NCBI RefSeq assembly: GCF_030708075.1
Contig: NZ_CP117982.1
Span: forward strand, 1,534,528 to 1,598,527
DNA length: 64,000 nucleotides
Reading direction: 5' to 3'
DNA from: Candidatus Epulonipiscium viviparus
GTDB lineage: Bacteria; Bacillota; Clostridia; Lachnospirales; Cellulosilyticaceae
In this document: in pieces, positions 9,701-17,102 of the stretch
How positions within the stretch are numbered: the stretch's first letter is position 1
Layout: every line of letters begins with the position of its first letter
The notes under the pieces: model-generated
Told to the model about the DNA's origin: nothing
Databases searched by the model: none
The model's input: only the letters and a program-made list of their open reading frames with translations
Made by a program: the position numbers and the translations under genes

Positions 9701-9942
9701 AGGAGCAGTTACCAAAGTTTACGGTCACTATAACTGCGGATGGAGAGACTACGCAGCAAGAGGTGCCACTTTACTCGAAGATAATGCCGCCGCCGGTGCC
9801 AGAAAATTCTGACGGTGCAGTGTTTAAAGGATGGTATATCGGCGATGAAAAGCAAATATTTAATACACCAGTAATAGGAGATATGGATATAACGCTAACC
9901 TCGAAGTGGATAGAAACTCCGGAGGATTGGCTGAAAAAATAA
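6721..9942 (+). CDS. Secreted Asp-box (BNR) beta-propeller protein with inserted beta-sandwich and InlB-type repeat
   Basis: About 1073 aa. The ATG at 6721 follows AAGAGG; an in-frame ATG 69 bases upstream lies in the hairpin and would put a polar stretch before the signal peptide. Signal peptide: MMNKKLVAILMSIAM through VLA. At least ten Asp-boxes (S/T-x-D-x-G-x-x-W) follow, such as SDDGGLTW, TTDKGKTW, SVDGGRTW and SEDAGESW. The opening FVHPTDDN...DMNNSY resembles GH74-type xyloglucanase propellers. Near residues 735-830 one blade is interrupted by a beta-sandwich (PNTEYFISAYAM through VLFDKITL) that looks like a carbohydrate-binding domain. The last 75 residues match the Listeria-Bacteroides (InlB B) repeat, FKGWY...FNTPV..D..LTSKW. 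Polysaccharide binding or hydrolysis is likely; substrate unknown. Confidence 0.85.
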   Translation: MMNKKLVAILMSIAMISPAAVLADANYDYINDYFKTLNTEKVISTEEVEWVQFAPGTSGDSDGIFVHPTDDNFMYSFPDMNNSYMSDDGGLTWTTVLDHDQSLKHQFTKIYGMDFSRQDDTFGMASSSGGIRITTDKGRSFGEYILNDNIETLTVHPHDDNIWFAGSGDFWNTKSNHRTDISPHGEKPNKPGKLYKTTDKGKTWKLLNNTGIHPKAEFGGIYIYPEDTNLMFATTTYGLYKSIDGGNKWEKIESIEAADGESADLVTDMDVYIDPQTKKLTLYAINLVRYTINPKTKTVDSSGGILKSHDLGKSWENITGDLGLNLDALNSELSAAVRDVFVPYNEVAEDKIELDFTAGWYMNPNYIKAMFTGNWFLGNWFEKSPQLKGMSAAKAIPNLPTHFLQNYDNIEVDPTNPDRIYLTHPGRFGAGMFIGDVWTTADGGEDWYIAARGGAYWPYPSEYWQSVDQDQHINVQLDHSHEYATEVYPASSVRDFDLNSKGEAYALFRTLYKSEDNGEYWQNLDSVQTEKGGWIGTGESNLPGKQIITDPRDPNMMLMLAGENGIFSRVDDAEKWYYDDTVAMENFPYSPPNSSIIAISPEDINTMYALILRQTGQGEFQKSVDGGRTWSKVSQIFKTSRASTKVIQKGLIIDPNDYDTMYFGITATNINEVPPLHGTEYSGVYKTTDEGVTWSKMNNGLPGTFDTFDLEFDPRDSNVIYAAVSGGNKLSVPVWKKMLTGTVAETFEIKDLMPNTEYFISAYAMADEGESAVMSVVDIAGEVLGSKVIANTVPQVEGVFFTTGADGKAALKFEKTSGDGNVLFDKITLRTAGGLYRTTDAAESWAIVEEFPKIVQVNNIVADAENGKLYVAGGSENAGPQQGGVWVGDLNGTNWKKIFELPKVVDIKLDPYNADRILVHAGVESSGSMAYNVGIYLSEDAGESWAKINNGLGTSASIYDFSFDPDPANTDLLWLTSSAGGFYKGYIGGAPEREEQLPKFTVTITADGETTQQEVPLYSKIMPPPVPENSDGAVFKGWYIGDEKQIFNTPVIGDMDITLTSKWIETPEDWLKK

Positions 9943-9950
9943 TATTGGCT

Positions 9951-9984
9951 AGAGCTCTGTTTTGATGGGGCTCTATTTTTATTT
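9951..9984 (+). terminator. Rho-independent terminator after the first propeller gene
   Basis: AGAGCTC and GGGCTCT form a seven-base stem (one G-U pair) around a ten-base loop, followed by ATTTTTATTT. Confidence 0.75.
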
Positions 9985-10012
9985 GACAACTAGCAAAAAG
10001 ACATGATAGGAT
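9983..10012 (+). promoter_or_regulatory. Sigma-A-like promoter for the MATE gene
   Basis: TTGACA (9983-9988), 18 bases, TAGGAT (10007-10012), directly after the terminator and about 30 bases before the start codon. Confidence 0.55.
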
Positions 10013-10043
10013 AATGAAATATTAAATGAAGGTGAGTGTAAAT

Positions 10044-11378
10044 ATGAATATTCAAATATCGGATAATTTCAACTATTCAAAACTGATTAAATTCACTATT
10101 CCATCAATTATTATGATGATTGTAACGTCTGTATATGGAGTAGTAGATGGGCTTTTTGTATCAAATTATGTGGGAAAAAATGCATTTACATCGTTAAATT
10201 TGGTGATGCCATTTATCTCAATCTTCAGCGCATTTAGCTTTATGATGGGTATAGGCGGTTGCGCATTGGTTGCAAAATTTTTGGGCGAGGGTAAAAAAGA
10301 AAAGGCGAATGAAGTTTTTTCGATGATAATAACTGTGTTAATTATTGGGGCTATCTTTTTTGCTGCATTTGGGATTGTATTTATTGAGTCAATCGCAGTG
10401 ATGCTGGGAGCAACTCCCGAGCTATTGGCAGATTGTGTTACATATGCAACGATAATGTTTATCGCATTGCCTGGGTTTATGTTACAAACGACGTTCCAAA
10501 CTTTTGCCGTGGTTGCGGATAAGCCAAATATGGGGCTAAGCTTATCGATTTTATCTGGAATAAGCAATGTGGTTCTAGACTTTTTGTTTATGGCTGTGTT
10601 TGAATGGGGTATAGCAGGCGCGGCATGGGCAACGGGCATAAGTCAAATGATGGGCGGCTTTATTCCGTTAATATATTTTGTGAGCAAGAGAAATGTGAGT
10701 AGATTAAAATTGGTGAAGTTTAAATGGGATTTGAGGTCGCTATTGACAAGCGCTATAAACGGGTCTTCAGAAATGATGTCAACTATATCGCTGTCGCTGG
10801 TTAGCATGCTATATAATTTACAGCTGATGAAGTTCTTTGGAGTAAATGGTGTTTCGGCTTATGGCATAATTATGTATGGAGCGTTTATATTTGTCGGAGT
10901 ATTTATCGGGTATACGATTGGCGTTTCTCCGATTATTAGCTATCATTATGGGGCCGATAATAAGCCAGAGCTGAAATCGCTACTCAAAAAAAGCGTGGTA
11001 CTGATGATGGGTGCGGCAGTAGTTTTGACAGTGGTTGCTGAAGTGTGCGCACCAACTTTGGCTAAGGTTTTTGTAGGCTATGATGCAGAATTACTGCAGT
11101 TGTCAACGACAGCGTTCAGAATATATTCTCTGTCATATTTGGTTAGCAATCTCAATATTTTTGCATCTGCTTTTTTTACCGCATTGAACAATGGTTTTGT
11201 ATCGGCGTTGATTTCGTTTTTGAGAACATTGGTATTACAGGCGATTATGATTATGGTGTTGCCGTATATTATAGGAGTAAACGGAATCTGGTTTGCGGTG
11301 TTGTTTGCAGAAATAGAGTGTTTAATAGCAACAATTTTCCTATTTAAAGCTAACCGCAAGCGCTATGGATATTATTAA
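10044..11378 (+). CDS. MATE-family multidrug/cation exporter
   Basis: About 444 aa, with twelve predicted hydrophobic segments in two similar halves. IPSIIMMIVTSVYGVVDGLF near the N-terminus and the second-half segment around GVSPIISYHYGA are typical of the MATE (multi-antimicrobial extrusion) family, which exchanges Na+ or H+ for organic cations. The ATG at 10044 is chosen because AAGGTGAG lies at correct spacing before it; the in-frame ATG at 10026 overlaps that signal. Length fits the family. The substrate cannot be predicted. It has its own promoter. Confidence 0.9.
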   Translation: MNIQISDNFNYSKLIKFTIPSIIMMIVTSVYGVVDGLFVSNYVGKNAFTSLNLVMPFISIFSAFSFMMGIGGCALVAKFLGEGKKEKANEVFSMIITVLIIGAIFFAAFGIVFIESIAVMLGATPELLADCVTYATIMFIALPGFMLQTTFQTFAVVADKPNMGLSLSILSGISNVVLDFLFMAVFEWGIAGAAWATGISQMMGGFIPLIYFVSKRNVSRLKLVKFKWDLRSLLTSAINGSSEMMSTISLSLVSMLYNLQLMKFFGVNGVSAYGIIMYGAFIFVGVFIGYTIGVSPIISYHYGADNKPELKSLLKKSVVLMMGAAVVLTVVAEVCAPTLAKVFVGYDAELLQLSTTAFRIYSLSYLVSNLNIFASAFFTALNNGFVSALISFLRTLVLQAIMIMVLPYIIGVNGIWFAVLFAEIECLIATIFLFKANRKRYGYY

Positions 11379-11434
11379 AATCAATGCATAAGAAGAATTT
11401 CTTTTGGAGAAACTATTAGGGAAGGAGGGGTATG

Positions 11435-12430
11435 ATGGAGGAACCAGGCTTTACACCACGTACGGATCTGGCTATAGAAGTTGGTGCCATTTTAGAAAGA
11501 GAAGAGAAAGAGGTCGAAGATGAGCTAGACGGTGTCGATTTACACATAGAACCTCATGAAAATTACAAAAAGACTCATATCGAAATTTTTTCTGCAGCTG
11601 GGGAAAAAATTATGAGCAAGCCGATGGGGCATTATATCACGATTGAGTCTGAATATTTAAAGGAGAACAATCCAGAAATTCACAAAGAGATTATAGAGGA
11701 AGTGGCAGATTGTCTTAGAGGACTTTTGCCGACTCATTCTGGGATTTTAAAAGTGCTGATAATTGGGTTGGGAAATCGGCAAGCGACTCCAGATACTTTG
11801 GGCCCTTATGTATGCGATAAAGTACTAGTAACCAGGCATTTGGCAGAATTTGTCCCAGAGGCAATAGACGATTCGGTATGTCACCTAAGCAGCTTGGCCC
11901 CCGGAGTTATGGGTCTAACTGGTATAGAAACTAGCGAAATTGTTAAAGGAGTGTGTGAGCATATACACCCAGACTGCATTATTGCAATAGACGCATTAGG
12001 AGCACGTAGCGCTACCAGGATCAATTCTACCATTCAGATTAGCAATACAGGAATTTCTCCGGGCGCGGGTATAGGTAATAAACGTAAAAAACTCGATATC
12101 AACACGATGGGGTGCCCGGTAATAGCAATTGGGGTACCCACTGTCGTCGATGCGGCAACACTGATAAATGATACGATGGACACTCTCATTGAGAGCATGC
12201 TGGCGGAATCAACCAATGCGGAATTTTACTCTATGCTACGAGATTTGGGAGACCAAGAAAAGTATTCTCTAATTAGGGAGGTCATTACCCCAACGATCGG
12301 AAATTTATTTGTAACCCCAAAAGATATGGACGAAGTAATTATGTATCTAGGAAACATTATTGCGAATGCAATCAACATTGCTGTTCACCCAGGTATAACA
12401 ATCGACGACGTCAATAAATATAGATATTAG
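11435..12430 (+). CDS. gpr: Germination protease GPR (spore endopeptidase)
   Basis: About 331 aa. GPR degrades the small acid-soluble proteins that coat spore DNA, at germination. It is made as a zymogen in the forespore. Visible here are the N-terminal RTDLAIE region, where the propeptide is removed in characterised GPRs, and the core IIGLGNRQATPDTLGPYVCDKV, with HLSSLAPGVMGLTGIET and IIAIDALGARS. Two ATGs lie at 11432 and 11435; the second is better spaced from GAAGGAGGGG. Followed by spoIIP after 56 bases, an order common in Clostridia. It shows the organism makes, or descends from makers of, endospores. Confidence 0.95.
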   Translation: MEEPGFTPRTDLAIEVGAILEREEKEVEDELDGVDLHIEPHENYKKTHIEIFSAAGEKIMSKPMGHYITIESEYLKENNPEIHKEIIEEVADCLRGLLPTHSGILKVLIIGLGNRQATPDTLGPYVCDKVLVTRHLAEFVPEAIDDSVCHLSSLAPGVMGLTGIETSEIVKGVCEHIHPDCIIAIDALGARSATRINSTIQISNTGISPGAGIGNKRKKLDINTMGCPVIAIGVPTVVDAATLINDTMDTLIESMLAESTNAEFYSMLRDLGDQEKYSLIREVITPTIGNLFVTPKDMDEVIMYLGNIIANAINIAVHPGITIDDVNKYRY

Positions 12431-12486
12431 TACTAAAAAGTGAGGCTTGTGTATACAATATATTAAGATTACCAAGGAGGTGATAT

Positions 12487-13680
12487 ATGCAAGCCCCATT
12501 TGTATTAGGAACATACTTAAAAAAAACTTTTCCGTATCATGCGGTTATTTCGATATTTTTGTTTTTTACACTAGCGAACACTTATACTGATATGGATATG
12601 CAGAATAAAAGTTCTCAAGATTTGTTATTTGTAAAGACAACGATTCCGGCATTCGAAACACCCTTCGATGTTGAGTTTGCGATACAAACTTATGTTAAAA
12701 ATGTAGTAGGAATGGTGATACAAAGTCCGCTAAGCTATGTACATACAGCAATGCCGTTTACCAAAAAATTGCCAATTAAATTTAAAAATGGAGGGATAAC
12801 AGGATTTTTTAGTGTGCCCGAAATTCATGAAATTATAAACTTGGATAAAAATAATGAGTTTACGCCAAGCTATGCGGAACCAGAGCCTCAGGATGTAAAT
12901 ACAGGATTATTAAACAACTATAAACACTTGCTAGCATCATATTATACAGGAGATGCTTCTTTAAAAGTAGATGCAGAATTACTAGAATATTTGGGTTTTG
13001 ACTTCGAAGAATTGGCTGCCAAAGAGCTTAAAATTAATACTGATATAGATGGGCCACATGTACTGCTATTTCATACCCACGCATTCGAATTGTATGACGA
13101 CGAAAAGGGAGGATATTACGCAGATCATGGGGTGGTAAAAGTGGCGCAAGAGTTGGAGAGAATATTAGAAGCAAAGTATGGGCTAAATGTATTGCATGTA
13201 GACACTATGTTTACTCCTTCCACAACCAACGCTTATGAGGCTATGGAACCAGTCATTACACAAATAATTGACGATAACCCATCGATACAACTTGCAATAG
13301 ATATACACAGAGACGGCATGGCGACCGGTGCGTCTAAGGTTACTGCAAAGTTTAATGGCGAAGATACTGCAAAAATAATGTTTGTAAACGGAATTAGCTT
13401 AAAGCGAAATATGGCCGATGAAATTCTTCCTCACAACAGTTTGGAAAATCCATACCTCGAAGAAAACATGGCACTTTCACTTCAAGCATACATTCAAGGT
13501 CTCACATATTACCCAGATCTAATGCGAACAATCTTTTTGAAATCGTATAGATATAGCACACACATGTTGCCGTATTCTATGCTGGTAGAAATTGGATTTA
13601 ATACTAATACGAGCGAAGAAGCCTTGAATGCTGTCGAGCCATTTGCAGATATAATAGGCAAGGTGTTTAACTTAGAGTAA
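12487..13680 (+). CDS. spoIIP: Stage II sporulation protein P
   Basis: 397 aa. SpoIIP is the membrane-anchored amidase/endopeptidase which, with SpoIID and SpoIIM, thins septal peptidoglycan and drives engulfment. It has an N-terminal hydrophobic anchor (about residues 16-32), a spacer, then the amidase domain with HVLLFHTHAFELY near residue 193 and LAIDIHRDGM near 277, carrying the expected zinc-site histidines. An AAGGAGGTG ribosome binding site precedes the ATG. In the gap upstream GTATACAATA resembles a sigma-E minus-10 box, but no convincing minus-35 was found, so co-transcription with gpr is equally possible. Confidence 0.95.
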   Translation: MQAPFVLGTYLKKTFPYHAVISIFLFFTLANTYTDMDMQNKSSQDLLFVKTTIPAFETPFDVEFAIQTYVKNVVGMVIQSPLSYVHTAMPFTKKLPIKFKNGGITGFFSVPEIHEIINLDKNNEFTPSYAEPEPQDVNTGLLNNYKHLLASYYTGDASLKVDAELLEYLGFDFEELAAKELKINTDIDGPHVLLFHTHAFELYDDEKGGYYADHGVVKVAQELERILEAKYGLNVLHVDTMFTPSTTNAYEAMEPVITQIIDDNPSIQLAIDIHRDGMATGASKVTAKFNGEDTAKIMFVNGISLKRNMADEILPHNSLENPYLEENMALSLQAYIQGLTYYPDLMRTIFLKSYRYSTHMLPYSMLVEIGFNTNTSEEALNAVEPFADIIGKVFNLE

Positions 13681-13691
13681 GAAAAATGGAG

Positions 13692-13723
13692 GCATCACTT
13701 TAAACGGTGATGTCTGTTGTTTT
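13692..13723 (+). terminator. Terminator at the spoIIP/flavodoxin convergence
   Basis: CATCAC and GTGATG stem with an eight-base loop, followed by TCTGTTGTTTTG. It overlaps the last codons of the flavodoxin gene on the other strand. Confidence 0.5.
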
Positions 13724-14089
13724 GCCAATGATTTCTATAACTTGCTTAAACCCGTCTTGGTCCTTTAGATGGCTGCCTAGCGATTTGGGAACTATAATAA
13801 TATTTTCGCGGCCTACTTGTTCTATAAATGTGCGTACAGCTGGTGGAAACGTCCCTGCCCATACAGGAAAACATAGATAAATGGTATCATTATTGATAGC
13901 AGGTATTTCGGCATTCAAATCTACGACGATGCGTTTGAGCGATGCCGCGCCACCTTTCAAAAATCCAGCAATACCGCTCCAGTCTTGGTTGTCTGTGATT
14001 CGCGAAATGCTTCCGTTGGTTTGTGTAGCTATAGATTTAGCAATTTTCTCGCAGTCACCTGTTCTTGAAAAATAGTATACCTTAGTCAT
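13700..14089 (-). CDS. Small flavodoxin-family protein
   Basis: 129 aa. An FMN-binding electron carrier fold: the N-terminal YYFSRTGDCEKIAKSIA is the phosphate-binding loop, and LCFPVWAGTFPPAVRTFIE the second FMN-contact loop. Slightly shorter than classical flavodoxins (about 140-170 aa). AAAGAGGAC precedes the start. It lies 12 bases downstream of the Fe-S aldo/keto reductase gene on the same strand, so the two form a likely redox operon in which the flavodoxin could pass electrons to or from the reductase. That partnership is inference. Confidence 0.85.
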   Translation of the reverse strand: MTKVYYFSRTGDCEKIAKSIATQTNGSISRITDNQDWSGIAGFLKGGAASLKRIVVDLNAEIPAINNDTIYLCFPVWAGTFPPAVRTFIEQVGRENIIIVPKSLGSHLKDQDGFKQVIEIIGKTTDITV

Positions 14090-14101
14090 AAAGTCCTCTT
14101 T

Positions 14102-15358
14102 CTATTCTTTGGTTTGCTCTTCTGTTTTCTCTTCTGTTTTCTTTGAACTTTTTATTTTGACCTTCTTTTTCTTTGAAAATAATTTCATGCCTAATTTAAT
14201 AGGATAGACTAGATATTTTTTGCCTAGCGCTTTGTCGGCTTCTTTGAGTTGTGTAGGAATCTGAATACCCTGAGGGCAGTGGGTCATGCATTTGCCACAA
14301 GCGACGCATAGATCGGCACCCGACTTTGCAGTACCCATCCCGAGTAATTTTTGAATATAGAACGCTTTTGGCATCATTCCTCCAAAGAATGAGTTGCTGT
14401 TGTAGTCGGAGAATATTCCAGGAATATCCACGTTGAATGGGCAAGGCATACAATAATTGCAGCCTGTACATGATACTTTCATAAGCTCTTTGTAGACTTC
14501 TTTGATATCTGATATTAGGTGCAACTCTTCTTCGGTCATGCTATTCGGAGAAGTATTTTTGGCACAGTAAATATTATCTTTTATATGATCTAAATTATTC
14601 ATTCCACTCAACACTACCGAAACTTCTTTGTGGTTGAATATCCATCGAAGTGCCCAAAACGCTGGGGATCGTTTAGGTTCAAAGTGTTCGATTTTCTCTT
14701 TAACTTTGGTAGGTGCTTTTGACGCTAAGTTGCCACCTCTAAGCGGCTCCATTACAACAACTCCAACACCCTTTTCGTATGCATATTCTAGTCCTGCAGT
14801 ACCAGCTTGATTGGTTTCGTCGAGATAATTATATTGTATTTGGCAGAAGTCCCAGTTGTAGTCATCGATGATTTTTTTGAACTCTTCGCCTTTGCCATGA
14901 AATGAGAAACCGATATATCTAATTTTGCCGGCTTTCTTTTTCTCTTCTATGAATTCTAAGGCGCCCAAAGCTTTCAATTTTTCCCATCCTGCCAGGCTTC
15001 CGAGAGCGTGCATCAAGTAGTAATCGATATAATCAGTATCTAGACGCTCTAGTTGCGTATTAAAAAAAGTTTCGAATTGTTCTGGCTTTTTTATGAGGAA
15101 TGTAGGCATCTTATTGGCAATAAATACTTTGTTGCGAATGTCGTGCTTTTTAATAAATTTGCCTAGCATAACTTCGCTTTTGCCACCATGATACGGGTAG
15201 GCTGTATCGAAATAGTTTACGCCTTTTTCAAAAGCATACCACATTTGTTCATCTGTGAGTTCTTCGTTAATACGTCCGTTTTTACTAGGAAATCTCATGC
15301 ACCCATATCCCAGAATGGATAAATTATCTCCGCCCTTCACTAACTGTCTATATTGCAT
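14102..15358 (-). CDS. Aldo/keto reductase with C-terminal 2[4Fe-4S] ferredoxin domain
   Basis: 418 aa. Residues 1 to about 270 are an aldo/keto reductase barrel: LGYGCMRFP at the N-terminus, NYFDTAYPYHGG with the catalytic Tyr, IGFSFHG, and the PLRGGNLA segment. The C-terminal part holds two clusters of cysteines, CTGCNYCMPCP and CVACGKCMTHCP, expected to bind two [4Fe-4S] clusters. The last 30 residues are a Lys/Glu-rich tail. This fused architecture is common in anaerobic Clostridia; physiological substrates are generally unknown. ATAAGGAGG lies before the ATG. Likely operon with the flavodoxin downstream. Confidence 0.9.
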   Translation of the reverse strand: MQYRQLVKGGDNLSILGYGCMRFPSKNGRINEELTDEQMWYAFEKGVNYFDTAYPYHGGKSEVMLGKFIKKHDIRNKVFIANKMPTFLIKKPEQFETFFNTQLERLDTDYIDYYLMHALGSLAGWEKLKALGALEFIEEKKKAGKIRYIGFSFHGKGEEFKKIIDDYNWDFCQIQYNYLDETNQAGTAGLEYAYEKGVGVVVMEPLRGGNLASKAPTKVKEKIEHFEPKRSPAFWALRWIFNHKEVSVVLSGMNNLDHIKDNIYCAKNTSPNSMTEEELHLISDIKEVYKELMKVSCTGCNYCMPCPFNVDIPGIFSDYNSNSFFGGMMPKAFYIQKLLGMGTAKSGADLCVACGKCMTHCPQGIQIPTQLKEADKALGKKYLVYPIKLGMKLFSKKKKVKIKSSKKTEEKTEEQTKE

Positions 15359-15478
15359 ATATAAACCTCCTTATTTTTTGGTATTACTTATTATATCCAC
15401 AAACTTACCAATTGTCTATACTATTTTTGGTAAGTGAGAGCATATACTTAATAGACAAACACTGTGAGGGGGTATTAG

Positions 15479-15805
15479 ATGGGATATAGAGATGATTGGT
15501 TTAAAAATAATCAACCCAATGCTAATGGTCAATACAAATGTGTGCAATGCAAAAATACATTCGATAAAGCAGATATTGAGATAGATCATATTATTCCGAA
15601 ACGCAAAGGGGGAACGGATGATCTCTGGAACTTACAATGCATGTGTAGAAGCTGCAATAGAAGTAAGGGTGCACGGCAAACTTCTGGAGAAACAGCGAAG
15701 AGTGTTTTTGGAGCGGTCTGTAATGGCGATGCCTTAAAATTGGCGGGGTCGATGGCTGGTCGTAAAGTTAAGGATATGCTTGGTATCAAATATAAACGAA
15801 AATAA
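15479..15805 (+). CDS. Small HNH endonuclease
   Basis: 108 aa. A single HNH domain: CVQCKNTF (first zinc Cys pair), then IEIDHIIPKRKGGTDD with the catalytic His, and LWNLQCMCRSCNRSKGAR with the second Cys pair and the Asn/His-metal motif. The C-terminal 35 residues show no known domain. Starts at ATG after GAGGGGG. It stands alone, with its own terminator and directly before sbcD-sbcC on the same strand. Free-standing HNH proteins of this size occur in phages and as chromosomal nucleases; the true role cannot be told. Confidence 0.85.
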   Translation: MGYRDDWFKNNQPNANGQYKCVQCKNTFDKADIEIDHIIPKRKGGTDDLWNLQCMCRSCNRSKGARQTSGETAKSVFGAVCNGDALKLAGSMAGRKVKDMLGIKYKRK

Positions 15806-15837
15806 AATCCTTCTGTAAATGAAGGATTATTTTTTTG
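15806..15837 (+). terminator. Rho-independent terminator after the HNH gene
   Basis: AATCCTTC and GAAGGATT form a perfect eight-base stem with a seven-base loop, then ATTTTTTT. An in-frame ATG for the sbcD frame at 15819 lies inside this hairpin, which argues against that start. Confidence 0.85.
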
Positions 15838-15887
15838 TAAATCTGTCAATAATTTTGTGTAAGCTTATTTTTAAGGAGATGATTTGG

Positions 15888-17102
15888 TTGAAAATTTTGC
15901 ATACTTCTGATTGGCATCTAGGCAAAAATTTGGACGGCTATAGCAGAATGGACGAGCAAGAAATATTTTTGCAGGACTTTGTCGAAATGGTGAATGAGCA
16001 TGACGTAGACTTAGTGATTATCGCTGGCGATATATATGATACTCCAAACCCACCATCGCGAGCAGAAGCTATGTTTTATGCGACGCTAAAGCAGATTTCG
16101 AATAATGGACAACGACTTATTCTTGTAGTTGCAGGAAATCATGATAGTCCCGATCGATTAGCTGCAGCTGCGCCACTTGCAAAAGAGCATGGTATTATCA
16201 TTGTTGGAACTCTTAGGCATGTGGTAGATACTGGCAATTATGGACAGCATTCTGTTGTGGCATCTGGAGAGGGCTTTGTCGAAATTGCCATCAATGGGGA
16301 AAGGGCCGTGATATTGGTAGTTCCGTATCCAAGCGAAAAGCGTTTAAATGAGTTACTATATGACTATATGCAAGCTACTGAAGATCAAGCTCAATCATAT
16401 ATCGATCACATCGCAATGTTGTTTAAAAATCTGGAACAAAATTATCGAGACGATACTATCAACTTGGCCGTGAGTCACTTGTTTGCATTAGGCAGCGAGG
16501 GTAGTGGATCAGAAACCGGTATTCAGACTCTTGGTGGCAGTTACTTGATTCCAGGGAGCTATTTGCCGCAGCGGGCTCAGTATATTGCGCTCGGGCATGT
16601 GCATAAAAAGCAAATCGTACCCGATACAAATAAGCGAGCGAGATATTCTGGAGCACCTCTACAATATAACAAGCGAGAAACTCAGACCCCAAAGGTGTGC
16701 TTTTTGATTGAGGCCGCAGCGGGAGAGGAATGCGTAGTTACCGAAATAGCTTTTGAAGTGTACAAGCCTATTGAAACTTGGCTGTGCGATAGCATTGACG
16801 ATGCGATTGAAAAATGCGCCGCAAATGCCGATAGAGAATGTTGGGTATATCTTGAAGTGAAAACAGAGAAACCGTTATTGGAAAGTGATATCAAAAAAAT
16901 TCGTGCACTGAAAAATGACATCATAAATATATTTCCTATATTTTCGGATCAAATTGAAGTAGATGTGGCTAAATTTGAAGATCAGACTGCAGAAGAATTG
17001 TTTGAGGCATTTTATTTTAAGCGAAAAAATGTTGCAGCGGATCCAGAGATTATAAATTTATTTAATTCGATTATGGAAGAGGTAGAAAATGAGGCCCATT
17101 AA
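15888..17102 (+). CDS. sbcD: Exonuclease subunit SbcD
   Basis: About 404 aa. SbcD is the Mre11-type Mn-dependent nuclease of the SbcCD complex, which opens hairpins and protein-blocked DNA ends. The metallophosphoesterase motifs are all present: HTSDWHLG, VIIAGDIYD, VAGNHDSPDR and ALGHVHK. The start is a TTG at 15888, giving the family N-terminus KILHTSDWHLG with AAGGAG nine bases upstream. The in-frame ATG at 15879 touches that ribosome binding site and the one at 15819 lies in a terminator. The gene overlaps sbcC by 14 bases. Confidence 0.93.
   Translation: MKILHTSDWHLGKNLDGYSRMDEQEIFLQDFVEMVNEHDVDLVIIAGDIYDTPNPPSRAEAMFYATLKQISNNGQRLILVVAGNHDSPDRLAAAAPLAKEHGIIIVGTLRHVVDTGNYGQHSVVASGEGFVEIAINGERAVILVVPYPSEKRLNELLYDYMQATEDQAQSYIDHIAMLFKNLEQNYRDDTINLAVSHLFALGSEGSGSETGIQTLGGSYLIPGSYLPQRAQYIALGHVHKKQIVPDTNKRARYSGAPLQYNKRETQTPKVCFLIEAAAGEECVVTEIAFEVYKPIETWLCDSIDDAIEKCAANADRECWVYLEVKTEKPLLESDIKKIRALKNDIINIFPIFSDQIEVDVAKFEDQTAEELFEAFYFKRKNVAADPEIINLFNSIMEEVENEAH

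Noticed and set aside
15819-15887. Upstream in-frame extension of sbcD
   Set aside because: The ATG lies within the HNH terminator, and the TTG at 15888 gives the canonical N-terminus with a properly spaced AAGGAG.
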